A stretch of 64,000 nt of DNA from Flavobacterium swingsii (GCF_900111965.1 NZ_FOJT01000001.1:372001-436000); one strand, 5' to 3'. Counted from the stretch's first letter, positions 52,885-61,775 are shown. Notes: generated by a model not told the origin, from the letters alone. Numbers and translations are program-made.

Positions 52885-53862
52885 ATGAAGAAAGTAAAAT
52901 ACTATTACGATGCCGAAAATTTAGCGTATCGGAAAATAAAAACTAAAAAAGCGAGAAGTTTTGGTTATATCGCGTTGTTTTTAGTGGCGTCGGCATTGTT
53001 TGGATTTTTATGTTTTGTTGCGGTATTAAATACACCTTACTTTGAAACTCCAAAAGACAGATTGCTGACTCGAGAAAATGAGAATTTGAAATTAAATTAT
53101 ACCATTTTAAACAAACAAATAGACGAATTAGATGCGGTTTTAGCTAATGTTGCTGATCGTGACAATAACATTTACCGAGTATATTTTAACAACGCTCCTA
53201 TTTCGGAAATGGAAAAAAAGAAAGGGATTATTACCGAAAGTAGGTTTAAACAATTGTTGGCATTTAATAACGAAAAATTGGTAACCAATACTACTGAACG
53301 TGTAGACATGATTTCGAAACAACTCGCGATGCAATCGAAATCGCTTGATGAGATTTTGAAATTATCGAAAGCAAAAGAGAAGTTTTTGGGTTCTATTCCT
53401 GCTATTCAACCTGTAAAAAACGAACAATTGAGACATATGGCTTCTGGTTTTGGATACCGAAGCGATCCGTTTACCAAAGCCAGAAAAATGCACAAAGGAA
53501 TGGATTTCACTTCGCCTACGGGAACGCCAGTTTATGCTACTGGAGATGGTGTGATAAGACGTGCTGATGCAGGCGCTTCAGGTTTTGGAAATCATATCGT
53601 AATAAGTCATGGTTTTGGTTATGAAACTTTGTATGCACATTTAAGCAGATATAACAAACGAGCGGGACAGCGTGTAAATCGTGGTGATATAATAGGTTTT
53701 GTTGGAAGTACCGGACGTAGTCAGGCTCCGCATTTGCATTATGAAGTACACAAAGGCGGAAATGTAGTAAACCCGATTAATTTTTATTACGGAAATATTT
53801 CGGCGGTAGAATATACGGCTATTGCCAAATTAGCAACACAAGAAAATCAATCTCTGGATTAA
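52885..53862 (+). CDS. M23 family metallopeptidase, membrane-anchored
   Basis: A 325-aa peptidoglycan endopeptidase-like protein. Seen: N-terminal cytoplasmic stretch, one membrane helix (about 26-48, FGYIALFLVASALFGFLCFVAV), a periplasmic coiled-coil region (about 60-170), and an M23 domain (about 180-300) with HKGMDF (HxxxD zinc ligands) and HLHYEVH, so both active-site motifs are present. Proteins of this layout act in cell-wall remodelling or as EnvC/NlpD-like factors. Its stop overlaps the next start by one base (TAATG). Confidence 0.93.
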   Translation: MKKVKYYYDAENLAYRKIKTKKARSFGYIALFLVASALFGFLCFVAVLNTPYFETPKDRLLTRENENLKLNYTILNKQIDELDAVLANVADRDNNIYRVYFNNAPISEMEKKKGIITESRFKQLLAFNNEKLVTNTTERVDMISKQLAMQSKSLDEILKLSKAKEKFLGSIPAIQPVKNEQLRHMASGFGYRSDPFTKARKMHKGMDFTSPTGTPVYATGDGVIRRADAGASGFGNHIVISHGFGYETLYAHLSRYNKRAGQRVNRGDIIGFVGSTGRSQAPHLHYEVHKGGNVVNPINFYYGNISAVEYTAIAKLATQENQSLD

Positions 53863-54194
53863 TGCATATAGATTTACCTAAAGATAAAAGATATTACAGC
53901 ATGGGCGAAATTGCCACTGCTTTTGGCGTGAACCAATCCCTTATTCGGTTTTGGGACAAAGAATTTGATATTCTGAAACCAAAGAAAAATGCGAAAGGCA
54001 ACCGAATGTTTACGCCCGAAGATGTAAAGAATTTGCAACTGATATTTCATCTGGTTAAAGAACGTGGTTTTACGCTAGAAGGCGCAAAAGTACATTTGAA
54101 AGAAGACCAGAAAAAAACCTTAGACAAGTTTGATATTATTAGCAAATTAGAAAGCATTAAGGCACAATTATTGAGCATTAAAACTGAATTATAA
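53862..54194 (+). CDS. MerR-type transcriptional regulator
   Basis: A 110-aa small MerR family protein: winged helix-turn-helix YYSMGEIATAFGVNQSLIRFWDKEF (about 10-35), NRMFTPEDVKNLQLIFHLVKERGFTLEGAKVHL (about 47-80), then a short helical tail. No metal or drug-sensing C-terminal domain, so it belongs to the short group typical of Bacteroidota. It starts on the last base of the M23 stop, so it is translationally coupled. Targets unknown. Confidence 0.93.
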   Translation: MHIDLPKDKRYYSMGEIATAFGVNQSLIRFWDKEFDILKPKKNAKGNRMFTPEDVKNLQLIFHLVKERGFTLEGAKVHLKEDQKKTLDKFDIISKLESIKAQLLSIKTEL

Positions 54195-54266
54195 ATAAAA
54201 TTGCAATATCAATGACAATTGCAAAAATCAATTAAAAACAAAAACAAACCTTTAAAAACAAAAATT

Positions 54267-54857
54267 ATGAAAAAATGGTTAATTCCCGTTGGGATAATTG
54301 CAGTAATTGCATTCGCACTTTATAGTTGGGCTGCAGGTTTTAATAACTCTGCTGTAAAAATGAACGAAGATGTTTCGGAATCATGGGGAAATGTACAAAC
54401 CTCTTACCAACGTAGAAATGATTTAATTGGAAACTTAGTAAATACTGTAAAAGGCGCTGCCGATTTCGAAAAAAGCACATTAACTGCTGTAATCGAAGCA
54501 CGTGCAAAAGCAACATCTATTACTGTTGATCCAAAAAATATTACACCAGAACAATTGGCACAATTTAACCAAGCACAAAGTGGTGTTTCTTCTTCATTGT
54601 CAAGATTATTAGTTAGTGTTGAAGCTTATCCTACGCTAAAAGCGAACGAAAATTTCTTAAAATTACAAGACGAATTGGCTAGTACAGAAAATCAAATTTT
54701 GACAGCTAGAACTCGTTTTAACGAAGCTATCAAACCATTTAACAATCATGTAAAAACGTTTCCAAACTCTATTTTAGCAGGTTGGTTCGGATTTGAAGGA
54801 AAACCATATTTTGATGCTGAACCAGGCGCTGCAAAACCTGTTGAAGTAAAATTCTAA
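54267..54857 (+). CDS. LemA family protein
   Basis: A 196-aa protein with an N-terminal membrane helix (about 5-22, LIPVGIIAVIAFALYSWAAG) and the LemA helical domain (NEDVSESWGNVQTSYQRRNDLIGNLVNTVKGAADFEKSTL and LLVSVEAYPTLKANENFLKLQDELASTENQI). The function is not settled; LemA often accompanies TPM-domain proteins, as here. The ATG at 54267 is used; the only longer in-frame start is a TTG at 54219. First of the three LemA-TPM-TPM genes. Confidence 0.92.
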   Translation: MKKWLIPVGIIAVIAFALYSWAAGFNNSAVKMNEDVSESWGNVQTSYQRRNDLIGNLVNTVKGAADFEKSTLTAVIEARAKATSITVDPKNITPEQLAQFNQAQSGVSSSLSRLLVSVEAYPTLKANENFLKLQDELASTENQILTARTRFNEAIKPFNNHVKTFPNSILAGWFGFEGKPYFDAEPGAAKPVEVKF

Positions 54858-54868
54858 TATAAAAACTA

Positions 54869-55306
54869 ATGTCAAAAGTAGAAGAATTTTTAACTAAAGA
54901 AGAAGAACAAGAAATTGTAGAAGCTATCCGTGTGGCTGAAAAAGAAACTTCTGGCGAGATTAGAGTACATATTGAAAAAACAACTTCCATGGATGCGTAT
55001 GATCGCGCCATGGAAGTTTTTCATGAATTGAAAATGGATGAAACCGAACTCAAAAATGGAGTTTTGATTTATCTAGCTGTAAAAGACAAGACCTTTGTCA
55101 TTTGCGGCGATCAAGGTATTAATGACGTAGTTCAAAATGATTTTTGGGATTGTACGAGAGACGTTATGGTGTCACATTTCAAAAACGAAAATTACAAACA
55201 AGGACTTATTGATGGTATTCTAAGAGCTGGAGAACAACTCAAAAAATATTTTCCTTATCAAGACCACGATACCAACGAATTATCAAACGAAATATCAAAA
55301 GGATAA
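54869..55306 (+). CDS. TPM domain protein, soluble
   Basis: A 145-aa protein made almost entirely of a TPM domain (about 12-130: EEQEIVEAIRVAEKETSGEIRVHIEKT, LKNGVLIYLAVKDKTFVICGDQGINDVV). It has no signal or membrane helix, so it is probably cytoplasmic. It lies 11 nt after LemA and overlaps the next TPM gene by one base (TAATG). Role unclear; TPM proteins have been linked to photosystem repair in plants and to phosphatase activity in some cases. Confidence 0.9.
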   Translation: MSKVEEFLTKEEEQEIVEAIRVAEKETSGEIRVHIEKTTSMDAYDRAMEVFHELKMDETELKNGVLIYLAVKDKTFVICGDQGINDVVQNDFWDCTRDVMVSHFKNENYKQGLIDGILRAGEQLKKYFPYQDHDTNELSNEISKG

Positions 55307-56103
55307 TGACTTCACTTAAAAAGAATTACTCGATTTTTCTGAAACTACTCGTTTGTTTTTTATTTACTCAAATTAGTTTTGCCCAATTTACTATTCCTGA
55401 AATTCCAAAATTTCAGACTTCAGTATATGATTATGCCAATGTTTTAAGCGCTGGCGAAAAATCACAACTGGAAGAAAAACTTATTAAATATTCAGATTCG
55501 ACAAGTACGCAAATTGTGGTTATTACTATCGAAAGTTTAAAAGGTGAAGATGTAAGTCAGTTAGCAACAAAATGGGCGCACACTTGGGGCTTGGGACAAG
55601 CAAAAGAAGATAATGGAGTTATTATTCTAGTATCAAAAGACGATAGAAAAATAGCAATCAATCCAGGTTATGGACTCGAAGACAGATTAACTGCTGGAAT
55701 TGGTGGCGAAATTATTAGAAATATCATTATTCCAGAATTTAAAGCAGGAAGTTACTACAACGGATTGGATAAAGGCGCCGATGCAATTTTTGATGTCTTT
55801 AATGGCAAATACAAAGGAACTCGAAAAGGAGATAAAGATGATAGCGGAGGAATTCCTATTATCTTTTTCATCATTCTTTTTATCATTATACTTGTTATAA
55901 TTTCTAAAAATAACAAAGGAAACGGAAGCGGAATTGGCAGAACACCTAGCTTACTCGACGTGATTATTTTAAGTAGTATGGGACGAAGTGGCGGCGGAGG
56001 TTTTGGCGGTTCATCTGGAGGTGGTTTCTCTGGTGGCGGAGGTTTTGGTGGTGGCTTCGGCGGCGGAGGTTTCTCTGGCGGCGGAAGTAGCGGAAGTTGG
56101 TAA
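55306..56103 (+). CDS. TPM domain membrane protein with Gly-rich tail
   Basis: A 265-aa protein: signal (to about residue 26, ISFAQ), periplasmic TPM domain (about 35-175, VYDYANVLSAGEKSQLEEKLIKYSDSTSTQIVVITI and NGVIILVSKDDRKIAINPGYGLEDRLT), a single membrane helix (about 184-202, IIFFIILFIIILVIISK), and a C-terminal Gly/Ser/Phe-rich tail of about 45 residues (SGGGGFGG-type). This is the YgcG-like layout common in LemA operons. The tail would be cytoplasmic by this topology. Third gene of the operon. Confidence 0.92.
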   Translation: MTSLKKNYSIFLKLLVCFLFTQISFAQFTIPEIPKFQTSVYDYANVLSAGEKSQLEEKLIKYSDSTSTQIVVITIESLKGEDVSQLATKWAHTWGLGQAKEDNGVIILVSKDDRKIAINPGYGLEDRLTAGIGGEIIRNIIIPEFKAGSYYNGLDKGADAIFDVFNGKYKGTRKGDKDDSGGIPIIFFIILFIIILVIISKNNKGNGSGIGRTPSLLDVIILSSMGRSGGGGFGGSSGGGFSGGGGFGGGFGGGGFSGGGSSGSW

Positions 56104-56142
56104 GTTAATTTTAGATTTTAGAATGTCGAATTTAAATTTATT

Positions 56143-56520
56143 ATGATATATAAAAAACTTTGCATTTACTTAATCGCTCTAATTTGGCTTGTCAATGGAC
56201 TTTTTTGTAAAATATTAGGTTATGTTCCAAGACATCAAGAAATCGTTAAAGAAATTTTATGTTTAGATAATCCTTCCGCTTATATTATTACCAAACTAAT
56301 AGGTTTTTTGGAAGTCTTAATGGCAATTTGGATTATCAGTAGAATTAAATCTAAAATTAACGCCATAGCACAAATCATCATTATTTTAATAATGAACATT
56401 TTAGAATTCACTTTGGTTCCTGATTTACTATTGTGGGGAAAATGGAATTCGGTTTTTGCATTATTATTTTGTCTATTCATCTATTTTAACGAATTTATTC
56501 TAAACAAAGAAAAGTGTTAG
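56143..56520 (+). CDS. DoxX-like small membrane protein
   Basis: A 125-aa protein with four predicted membrane helices (about 5-22, 50-65, 70-88, 98-118) and the DoxX-like opening LIALIWLVNGLFCKILGYVPRHQEIV. Members of the DoxX-like family have no settled function. It is the first of a compact four-gene operon: the next gene starts inside its stop region with GTG. Confidence 0.75.
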   Translation: MIYKKLCIYLIALIWLVNGLFCKILGYVPRHQEIVKEILCLDNPSAYIITKLIGFLEVLMAIWIISRIKSKINAIAQIIIILIMNILEFTLVPDLLLWGKWNSVFALLFCLFIYFNEFILNKEKC

Positions 56521-57248
56521 AAAAATTAAAAAATCATCCATTTGCCGTTGAAACTTTTTTCAAAAAGTCAATTGTCTTAACATTCGCTATTACTAAGGAA
56601 GAATTAGAAAGTTTACTACCTGATTGTCTCGAATTAGACACATATGATAACAAATGGGCTTTCATTGCAGTTGCAATGGTTGAAACTGAAAAATTACGTC
56701 CAAAGGGGTTTCCCGAATTCATGGGAAATGATTTTTTCTTAATAGGTTATAGAATTTTTGTGAAATATAAAAATCCTAAAGGGAAAATTTTCAGAGGATT
56801 ATATATTCTAAAATCTGAGACAAATAAAAAGAAAATGGAATTCTTTGGAAATATATTTACGCATTACAATTATTCTACAACTGATATCATCAAAAAAGAA
56901 TCTAAAGAAAACACCCGTTTTGAATCTTTAAAATCAAAATTTAATTTCACTTATTCTGATATAAGAGACGAGGAAATTTCACTCCCAATAAATTCCCCTT
57001 TTATCGATTGGAAAACAGCTAAAAAATATGCTGGTCCGCTACCCTTTACTTTTACAGTTAAAGAAAATGAAATCCTAATTATTGAAGGTGTTCGCGAAAA
57101 ATGGAATCCAAAACCAATTGAAATAATTAATTACAGTTTTGACTTCTTAAAGAAATTCAATTTTTCTGACGTGAAATTAGCCAATGCTTTTATTATTGAA
57201 AACATTCCATATTATTGGAAAAAAGGAAAAATTGAAAAATGGAAGTAA
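56514..57248 (+). CDS. DUF2071/YqjF-like protein, GTG start
   Basis: A 244-aa protein of the DUF2071 (YqjF) type: HPFAVETFFKKSIVLTFAITKEELESLLPDCLELD, YDNKWAFIAVAMVETEKLRPKGFPEFMGNDFFLIGYRIFVKYKN. The function is unknown. The GTG at 56514 is used because the next ATG is about 40 codons inside the conserved region; it overlaps the DoxX-like stop by 7 nt. Its own stop overlaps the following methyltransferase start by 10 nt. Together these point to one polycistronic mRNA. Confidence 0.85.
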   Translation: MLEKLKNHPFAVETFFKKSIVLTFAITKEELESLLPDCLELDTYDNKWAFIAVAMVETEKLRPKGFPEFMGNDFFLIGYRIFVKYKNPKGKIFRGLYILKSETNKKKMEFFGNIFTHYNYSTTDIIKKESKENTRFESLKSKFNFTYSDIRDEEISLPINSPFIDWKTAKKYAGPLPFTFTVKENEILIIEGVREKWNPKPIEIINYSFDFLKKFNFSDVKLANAFIIENIPYYWKKGKIEKWK

Positions 57249-57991
57249 AAAGAAAACCTTTTCAAGGAGTATTAAATATTTTAAGCTTTAACCGACATTT
57301 TTATGTGTTTGGCTTAGTCGCTTTGACATTAATTCTTACAAGTCACATATTATTTAATTGGTCAAATGTTTTGTATTCGATCATCCTTTTGTCCTTTATT
57401 TATGGATTGACAATGCCATTAATAGTATCAGCTTATGTTTACGATTTTTCAGGCTATTATAATTTTAACTGGTTAAAAAACCTCAACCTAACAGATTCTA
57501 AAGACACTCAAATTTTGAACATTAACGCTGGATTTGACGAAACAAGTTTTATCATCAAAAACCTATTCCCTGAATCTGATTTAAAAGTTTTTGACTTTTA
57601 TAATTCTAAACAACATACAGAACCCGCAATAATAAGAGCAAGAAAAGTGAGTTTGGTATATCCAAATACACAACAAATTATTTCAAACGCAATCCCTTTG
57701 AAAGACAATTCTGTTGATTATATATTTTTGCTATCAGCAGTTCACGAAATTCGTACTCAAGAAGAAAAAGTTCAGTTTTTAAAAGAATGTCATAGGGTTT
57801 GTAAATCAACCGGAAGTGTTATTATGGTTGAACACTTGCGAGATTTTCCAAATTTTGTCGCCTTCTCAATCGGATTTACACATTTTTTTTCCAAAAAAAC
57901 ATGGAAAAAAGCGTTTAAAGAAGCTGGTTTTTCTTCATTTAACGAAACGAAATTTACTCCATTTATGTCTGTCTTTAATTCTTGTCCTTAA
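57239..57991 (+). CDS. Membrane-linked class I SAM methyltransferase-like protein
   Basis: A 250-aa protein with two N-terminal membrane helices (about 20-37 and 42-65) followed by a methyltransferase-like domain (about 85-235). The usual SAM loop is degenerate (ILNINAGFDET in place of LDLGCGTG), but later motifs are recognisable: AIPLKDNSVDYIFLLSAVHEIRTQEEK and HRVCKSTGSVIMVEHLRD. Whether it binds SAM is therefore uncertain. Operon position: third, overlapping DUF2071 by 10 nt and 11 nt before the last gene. Confidence 0.8.
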   Translation: MEVKRKPFQGVLNILSFNRHFYVFGLVALTLILTSHILFNWSNVLYSIILLSFIYGLTMPLIVSAYVYDFSGYYNFNWLKNLNLTDSKDTQILNINAGFDETSFIIKNLFPESDLKVFDFYNSKQHTEPAIIRARKVSLVYPNTQQIISNAIPLKDNSVDYIFLLSAVHEIRTQEEKVQFLKECHRVCKSTGSVIMVEHLRDFPNFVAFSIGFTHFFSKKTWKKAFKEAGFSSFNETKFTPFMSVFNSCP

Positions 57992-58002
57992 TTTATTAAT
58001 AA

Positions 58003-58398
58003 ATGGAATTTCAACTTAACACAATAGGTTATCTGCTAATTATGCTATCTTTAATTCACATCATTTTTCCAAAATATTTTAATTGGAAAGAAGAATTGAA
58101 TCATTTAAGCTTAATTAACAAACAAGTAATGCAAATACATACATTTTTTATTGCTTTAACGGTTTTATTAATGGGAATTCTTTGTGTTACTTCAGCAACA
58201 GAAATTATTACAACTCCTTTTGGTAAAAAAATTAGTTTTGGACTTGGACTCTTTTGGTTTTGTAGATTGTTAATTCAGTTTTTTGGCTACTCCTCAAAAC
58301 TTTGGAAAGGAAAAATTTTTGAAACAATAGTTCACATTGTTTTTTCAACACTTTGGATCTATTTAAGTTATACTTTCTTCAAAATAACACTAAATTAA
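58003..58398 (+). CDS. Small four-helix membrane protein, unknown
   Basis: A 131-aa protein with about four hydrophobic segments (about 8-24, 44-66, 76-92, 106-126). No family recognised. It is the last gene of the DoxX-like/DUF2071/methyltransferase operon and is followed by a strong bidirectional terminator about 60 nt later. The conserved company suggests a membrane role shared with the DoxX-like protein. Confidence 0.65.
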   Translation: MEFQLNTIGYLLIMLSLIHIIFPKYFNWKEELNHLSLINKQVMQIHTFFIALTVLLMGILCVTSATEIITTPFGKKISFGLGLFWFCRLLIQFFGYSSKLWKGKIFETIVHIVFSTLWIYLSYTFFKITLN

Positions 58399-58460
58399 TA
58401 CTCTCTTCCTCTGCAATCATCAATATAATTTAACTTATCACGGAATCTGGTGATTTGGTA

Positions 58461-58502
58461 TAAAATAAAAAAGCAACTCTTTCAAGTTGCTTTTTTATTT
58501 TA
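58461..58502. terminator. Bidirectional terminator, 18-bp perfect arms
   Basis: An 18-bp perfect inverted repeat (GCAACT/AGTTGC core, 6-nt loop) flanked by A- and T-tracts serves the four-gene operon (rightward) and der (leftward). Confidence 0.9.
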
Positions 58503-58512
58503 TATAATTCTG

Positions 58513-59823
58513 TTATTTCTCTCTAATATAAATATCAATCGGAACACCTTCAAAATCCCAATTCTCACGGATTTTGTTCTCTAAGAAACGTTTGTAAGCA
58601 TCTTTTACATATTGTGGCAAGTTGGCAAAAAACACAAACTGTGGTGTTGGTGTTGGCAACTGCATACAATATTTAATTTTTACAAACTTCCCTTTCAAAG
58701 CTGGTGGTGGGTGATTTTCGATAATTTTCAACATATATTCGTTAAATTTCGAAGTCGAAATACGTTGTTGTCTATTCTCATAAACCTGAACAGTAGCTTC
58801 TAATGCTTTTAGCAAACGCTGTTTTGTAAGTGCTGATACAAAAAGAATAGGCACATCGACAAACGGCATCAATTCTGCACGAATTTTGGCTTCATAATCA
58901 CGAGTTGACATCGTATCTTTTTCGACCAAATCCCATTTATTTACTAAGATGACAACCCCTTTTCTATTCTTTTCAGCCAACCAAAAAATACTTTGATCTT
59001 GCCCTTCAAAACCACGAGTCGCATCGATAATTAAGATACAAACATCTGCATGTTCGATAGCACGAACCGAACGCATTACTGAGTAAAATTCTAAATCTTC
59101 CTTTACTTTAGCTTTACGACGAATTCCTGCAGTATCTACCAAGTTAAATTCGAAACCAAAACGGTCGTATTTAGTATCTATCGCATCACGAGTAGTTCCC
59201 GCAATGTCTGTAACCATAAATCTTTCTTTACCAATTAAGGCATTTATAAAACTAGATTTTCCAGCATTAGGACGACCTACTACTGCAAAACGAGGCAACA
59301 CAATTTCTTCTTGAGTTGGTAATGGTTTTACTGGAAAAGCATCAATAAGCGCATCAAGTAAATCTCCAGTTCCACTTCCTGAAATACTGGCAAAAGTATA
59401 ATATTCTCCTAATCCCAAGTTATAAAACTCGACAGCATCTTTTTCACGCATCGCATTATCAACCTTATTTACAGCAAGTAAAACAGGTTTGGTTACTTTA
59501 CGCAACATTTTCGCAACCGCATCGTCCATAGGAGTAATTCCTTCTTCGACATCAACTACGAAAATAATTACATCACTTTCGTCAATCGCTAATTCTACTT
59601 GTTTGCGGATTTCTCCTTCAAAAACGTCGTCAGAACCACGAATATATCCGCCAGTATCAATCACAGAAAACTCTTTTCCGTTCCATTCGCTTTTACCGTA
59701 GTTTCTATCTCTGGTAACTCCAGAAACCGAATCTACAATAGCTTCTCTTCTTTGTATCAGCCTATTAAAAAGGGTTGATTTCCCTACATTAGGTCTTCCT
59801 ACTATCGCAACAATGTTATTCAT
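58513..59823 (-). CDS. der: Ribosome biogenesis GTPase Der (EngA)
   Basis: An essential GTPase with two tandem G domains, needed for assembly of the 50S subunit. 436 aa, usual length. Seen: first G1 GRPNVGKST (about 8-16) with DTGG G3 and NKVD G4; second G1 GRPNAGKSS (about 184) with DTAG G3 and NKWD G4; C-terminal KH-like domain (about 355-436). Own -7 box. Era follows closely upstream on the same strand, with a repeat between. Confidence 0.97.
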   Translation of the reverse strand: MNNIVAIVGRPNVGKSTLFNRLIQRREAIVDSVSGVTRDRNYGKSEWNGKEFSVIDTGGYIRGSDDVFEGEIRKQVELAIDESDVIIFVVDVEEGITPMDDAVAKMLRKVTKPVLLAVNKVDNAMREKDAVEFYNLGLGEYYTFASISGSGTGDLLDALIDAFPVKPLPTQEEIVLPRFAVVGRPNAGKSSFINALIGKERFMVTDIAGTTRDAIDTKYDRFGFEFNLVDTAGIRRKAKVKEDLEFYSVMRSVRAIEHADVCILIIDATRGFEGQDQSIFWLAEKNRKGVVILVNKWDLVEKDTMSTRDYEAKIRAELMPFVDVPILFVSALTKQRLLKALEATVQVYENRQQRISTSKFNEYMLKIIENHPPPALKGKFVKIKYCMQLPTPTPQFVFFANLPQYVKDAYKRFLENKIRENWDFEGVPIDIYIREK

Positions 59824-59843
59824 AAGGTATTTTTAATATTTTG

Positions 59844-59851
59844 CAAAGGTA
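59844..59851 (-). promoter_or_regulatory. -7 box TACCTTTG of der
   Basis: Exact TAnnTTTG on the minus strand about 21 nt before the ATG. Upstream bases run in 8-nt steps (TACAAAGC, TACAAAGT, TGCAAAGT, TGGAAAGT on the plus strand), offering several TTTG -33 candidates at 14-22 nt. Confidence 0.65.
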
Positions 59852-59910
59852 GTTATAAAAAGGTACAAAGCTACAAAGTTGCAAAGTTGGAAAGTTTTTT
59901 TTAAATTTTT

Positions 59911-59995
59911 AGGAGCTATTTCCTGCTATTCGTTACAATCTTTTATTTTTTAAAGAAAAAAACAAAAGGATTTTCACTACTATCAGGGCTAGGGC
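59911..59995. repeat. Intergenic hairpin element (copy C, inverted)
   Basis: The inverted counterpart of copy A at 11882: begins GGAGCTATTTCC and ends CAGGGCTA on the plus strand. The interior (TTTTATTTTTTAAAG...AAAAGGATTTTC) also matches copy A. It lies between era and der and borders the 8-nt TTTG array of the der promoter. Confidence 0.7.
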
Positions 59996-60043
59996 TTTGT
60001 CATCAATTTAAGGTTTTCGAATAAACAAATAACCAAATCAACT

Positions 60044-60925
60044 TTACTGATTATAACCAAAACGCTTCAACATATTTGCGTTACTTCTCCAGTTTTTATT
60101 CACTTTTACATACAATTCGATATGTATTTGTTTGCCAAAAAACTTCTCTAAATCAGCACGAGACTCTACTCCTACTCGTTTTAAAGCTTCTCCTTTGTGA
60201 CCAATAATAATTCCTTTTTGGGTATCACGTTCTACCATTATCACAGAACGAATACGGATAATATTATCATCTTCAAAAAATTCTTCAGTTACAATTTCTA
60301 CCGCATACGGAATTTCTTTACTATAATGTAGCAAGATTTTTTCACGAATAGTTTCGTTTACAAAAAATCTTTCAGGCTTATCCGTCAGCTGATCTTTAGG
60401 ATAATAAGCTGGCGATTCTGGTAATAACTTTATGATTCTATCAAAAACTTCTGGCACATTAAAATTCTGTAATGCCGAAATTGGAAAAATTTCTGCATTA
60501 GGAACTTTGGCAGTCCAAAAAGCAACTTGTTCTTCTAATTGTTCCTGGTTTGAAGTATCTATTTTATTTAAAAGTAATAAAACAGGGATTTTTGCATGAA
60601 TGATTTTATTAAAAAAAGCTTCGTCTTTCAGGTCTTGCTCACCAATTTCGACCATATAAATCAAAACATCGGCATCTTCGAAAGCTGATTTCACAAAATT
60701 CATCATCGATTCCTGCATTTCGTATGCTGGTTTGATAATTCCTGGCGTATCAGACAAAATCATCTGAAAATCTTCCCCATTTACAATTCCAAGAATTCTA
60801 TGACGTGTTGTTTGTGCTTTTGATGTAATAATTGATAATCGTTCTCCAACAAAGGCATTCATTAACGTCGATTTTCCAACGTTTGGATTTCCTATGATGT
60901 TTACAAAACCTGCTTTATGTGACAT
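60044..60925 (-). CDS. era: GTPase Era
   Basis: A GTPase that binds 16S rRNA and aids 30S maturation. 293 aa. Seen: G1 GNPNVGKST (about 12-20), G3 DTPG, G4 NKID, and a C-terminal KH domain with GIIIGHKGEALKRVG. It is the gene upstream of der on the same strand; both have separate -7 boxes, so they can be transcribed apart. Confidence 0.97.
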   Translation of the reverse strand: MSHKAGFVNIIGNPNVGKSTLMNAFVGERLSIITSKAQTTRHRILGIVNGEDFQMILSDTPGIIKPAYEMQESMMNFVKSAFEDADVLIYMVEIGEQDLKDEAFFNKIIHAKIPVLLLLNKIDTSNQEQLEEQVAFWTAKVPNAEIFPISALQNFNVPEVFDRIIKLLPESPAYYPKDQLTDKPERFFVNETIREKILLHYSKEIPYAVEIVTEEFFEDDNIIRIRSVIMVERDTQKGIIIGHKGEALKRVGVESRADLEKFFGKQIHIELYVKVNKNWRSNANMLKRFGYNQ

Positions 60926-60945
60926 TTATATTGTATTTTATTTTG

Positions 60946-60953
60946 CAAAGGTA
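60946..60953 (-). promoter_or_regulatory. -7 box TACCTTTG of era
   Basis: Exact TAnnTTTG on the minus strand about 21 nt before the ATG, the same sequence and spacing as the der box. Confidence 0.65.
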
Positions 60954-61087
60954 GTCATATCAAGTGAATAGTCGCAACAAAAAGAAATCTTAATTACATA
61001 AGCACTATTACATTAGAAGCTAAAAACAAAGTTAAAGTGTTAAAATTCAAGTAAATAGAAAATATATAAAGTTTTTTACTATTTTTG

Positions 61088-61117
61088 TTGCACGAATGAA
61101 AATTGGTTGTATATTTG
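61088..61117 (+). promoter_or_regulatory. Promoter of the initiator tRNA
   Basis: TTG (61088-61090), 19 nt, TATATTTG (61110-61117): full consensus, ending 12 nt before the tRNA. Confidence 0.75.
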
Positions 61118-61129
61118 CACTCGAAACAA

Positions 61130-61202
61130 CGCGGGATAGAGCAGTAGGCAGCTCGTCGGGCTCATAACCCGAAGGTCACAGGTTCGAGTCCTGTTCCCGC
61201 TA
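61130..61202 (+). tRNA. Initiator tRNA-Met (CAT anticodon)
   Basis: A complete cloverleaf: acceptor (CGCGGGA...TCCCGCT), D stem GAGC/GCTC, anticodon arm TCGGG-CTCATAA-CCCGA, T stem ACAGG/CCTGT with TTCGAGT loop. The three consecutive G-C pairs next to the CAT loop and the unpaired first position (C1 against T72) are marks of the initiator. The 3' CCA is not encoded (CTA follows), so it must be added after transcription. A terminator follows. Confidence 0.95.
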
Positions 61203-61208
61203 CTAAGC

Positions 61209-61237
61209 AAGCCATTCTGAAAAGAGTGGCTTTTTTT
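61209..61237 (+). terminator. Terminator after the initiator tRNA
   Basis: Stem AAGCCATTCT / AGAGTGGCTT (one G-T pair), GAAA loop, T-run, 7 nt past the tRNA. Confidence 0.85.
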
Positions 61238-61260
61238 AAATATTATTATTAAACATTGGT

Positions 61261-61707
61261 ATGAAAAGAGTTATCGAATACAGAAAGTTACTTGAAGTTG
61301 ACAAAAATGTAACTTTGAAAGAATTAAAAACCATTTACAGAAACAGTATGAAAGATTCTCATCCTGATAAATTTGTAAATGACGAAGCTGGAAAACTAGC
61401 TGCTGAAGAAAAAAGCAAGCATATTATTGGTGCTTATCACTTTTTAGTAAGTATTTCGGCCGAAACTGTCGAGAAAAACCTTCCTGAATATACAGATACA
61501 ATTACAAATTCTAATATTCATGGTTTTCATTTAGAAAAACAAACTTTACATATTAAATATTTTAACGGAATGGAATACGAATACATTGGTGTTCCTAGAA
61601 ATATTTATGTAAAAATGGTTAATGCTGAATCTCCTAATCGTTTTGCAAAACGTCATATTTACGGAAACTTCATTTACAGAAAATCTGGTGAAGCTGCCGA
61701 AGATTAA
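61261..61707 (+). CDS. J-domain and KTSC-domain fusion protein
   Basis: A 148-aa protein in two halves. N-terminus (about 1-65) is a short DnaJ-like domain with the HPD motif in SMKDSHPDKFVN, the signature for stimulating Hsp70. C-terminus (about 80-142) is a KTSC domain (LHIKYFNGMEYEYIGVPRNIYVKMVNAESPNRFAKRHIYGNFIYRK). KTSC domains are found in small proteins of unknown role, sometimes nucleic-acid related. It stands 24 nt after the tRNA terminator and ends with its own hairpin. Confidence 0.82.
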   Translation: MKRVIEYRKLLEVDKNVTLKELKTIYRNSMKDSHPDKFVNDEAGKLAAEEKSKHIIGAYHFLVSISAETVEKNLPEYTDTITNSNIHGFHLEKQTLHIKYFNGMEYEYIGVPRNIYVKMVNAESPNRFAKRHIYGNFIYRKSGEAAED

Positions 61708-61731
61708 TCATAATATTACATTATAACTATT

Positions 61732-61761
61732 AAAGACTTTCCTAACCGAAAGTCTTTTTTT
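61732..61761 (+). terminator. Terminator of the J-KTSC gene
   Basis: A perfect 10-bp stem AAAGACTTTC / GAAAGTCTTT with 6-nt loop and T-run, 25 nt past the stop. Confidence 0.88.
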
Positions 61762-61775
61762 ATTATATTTTTTAT

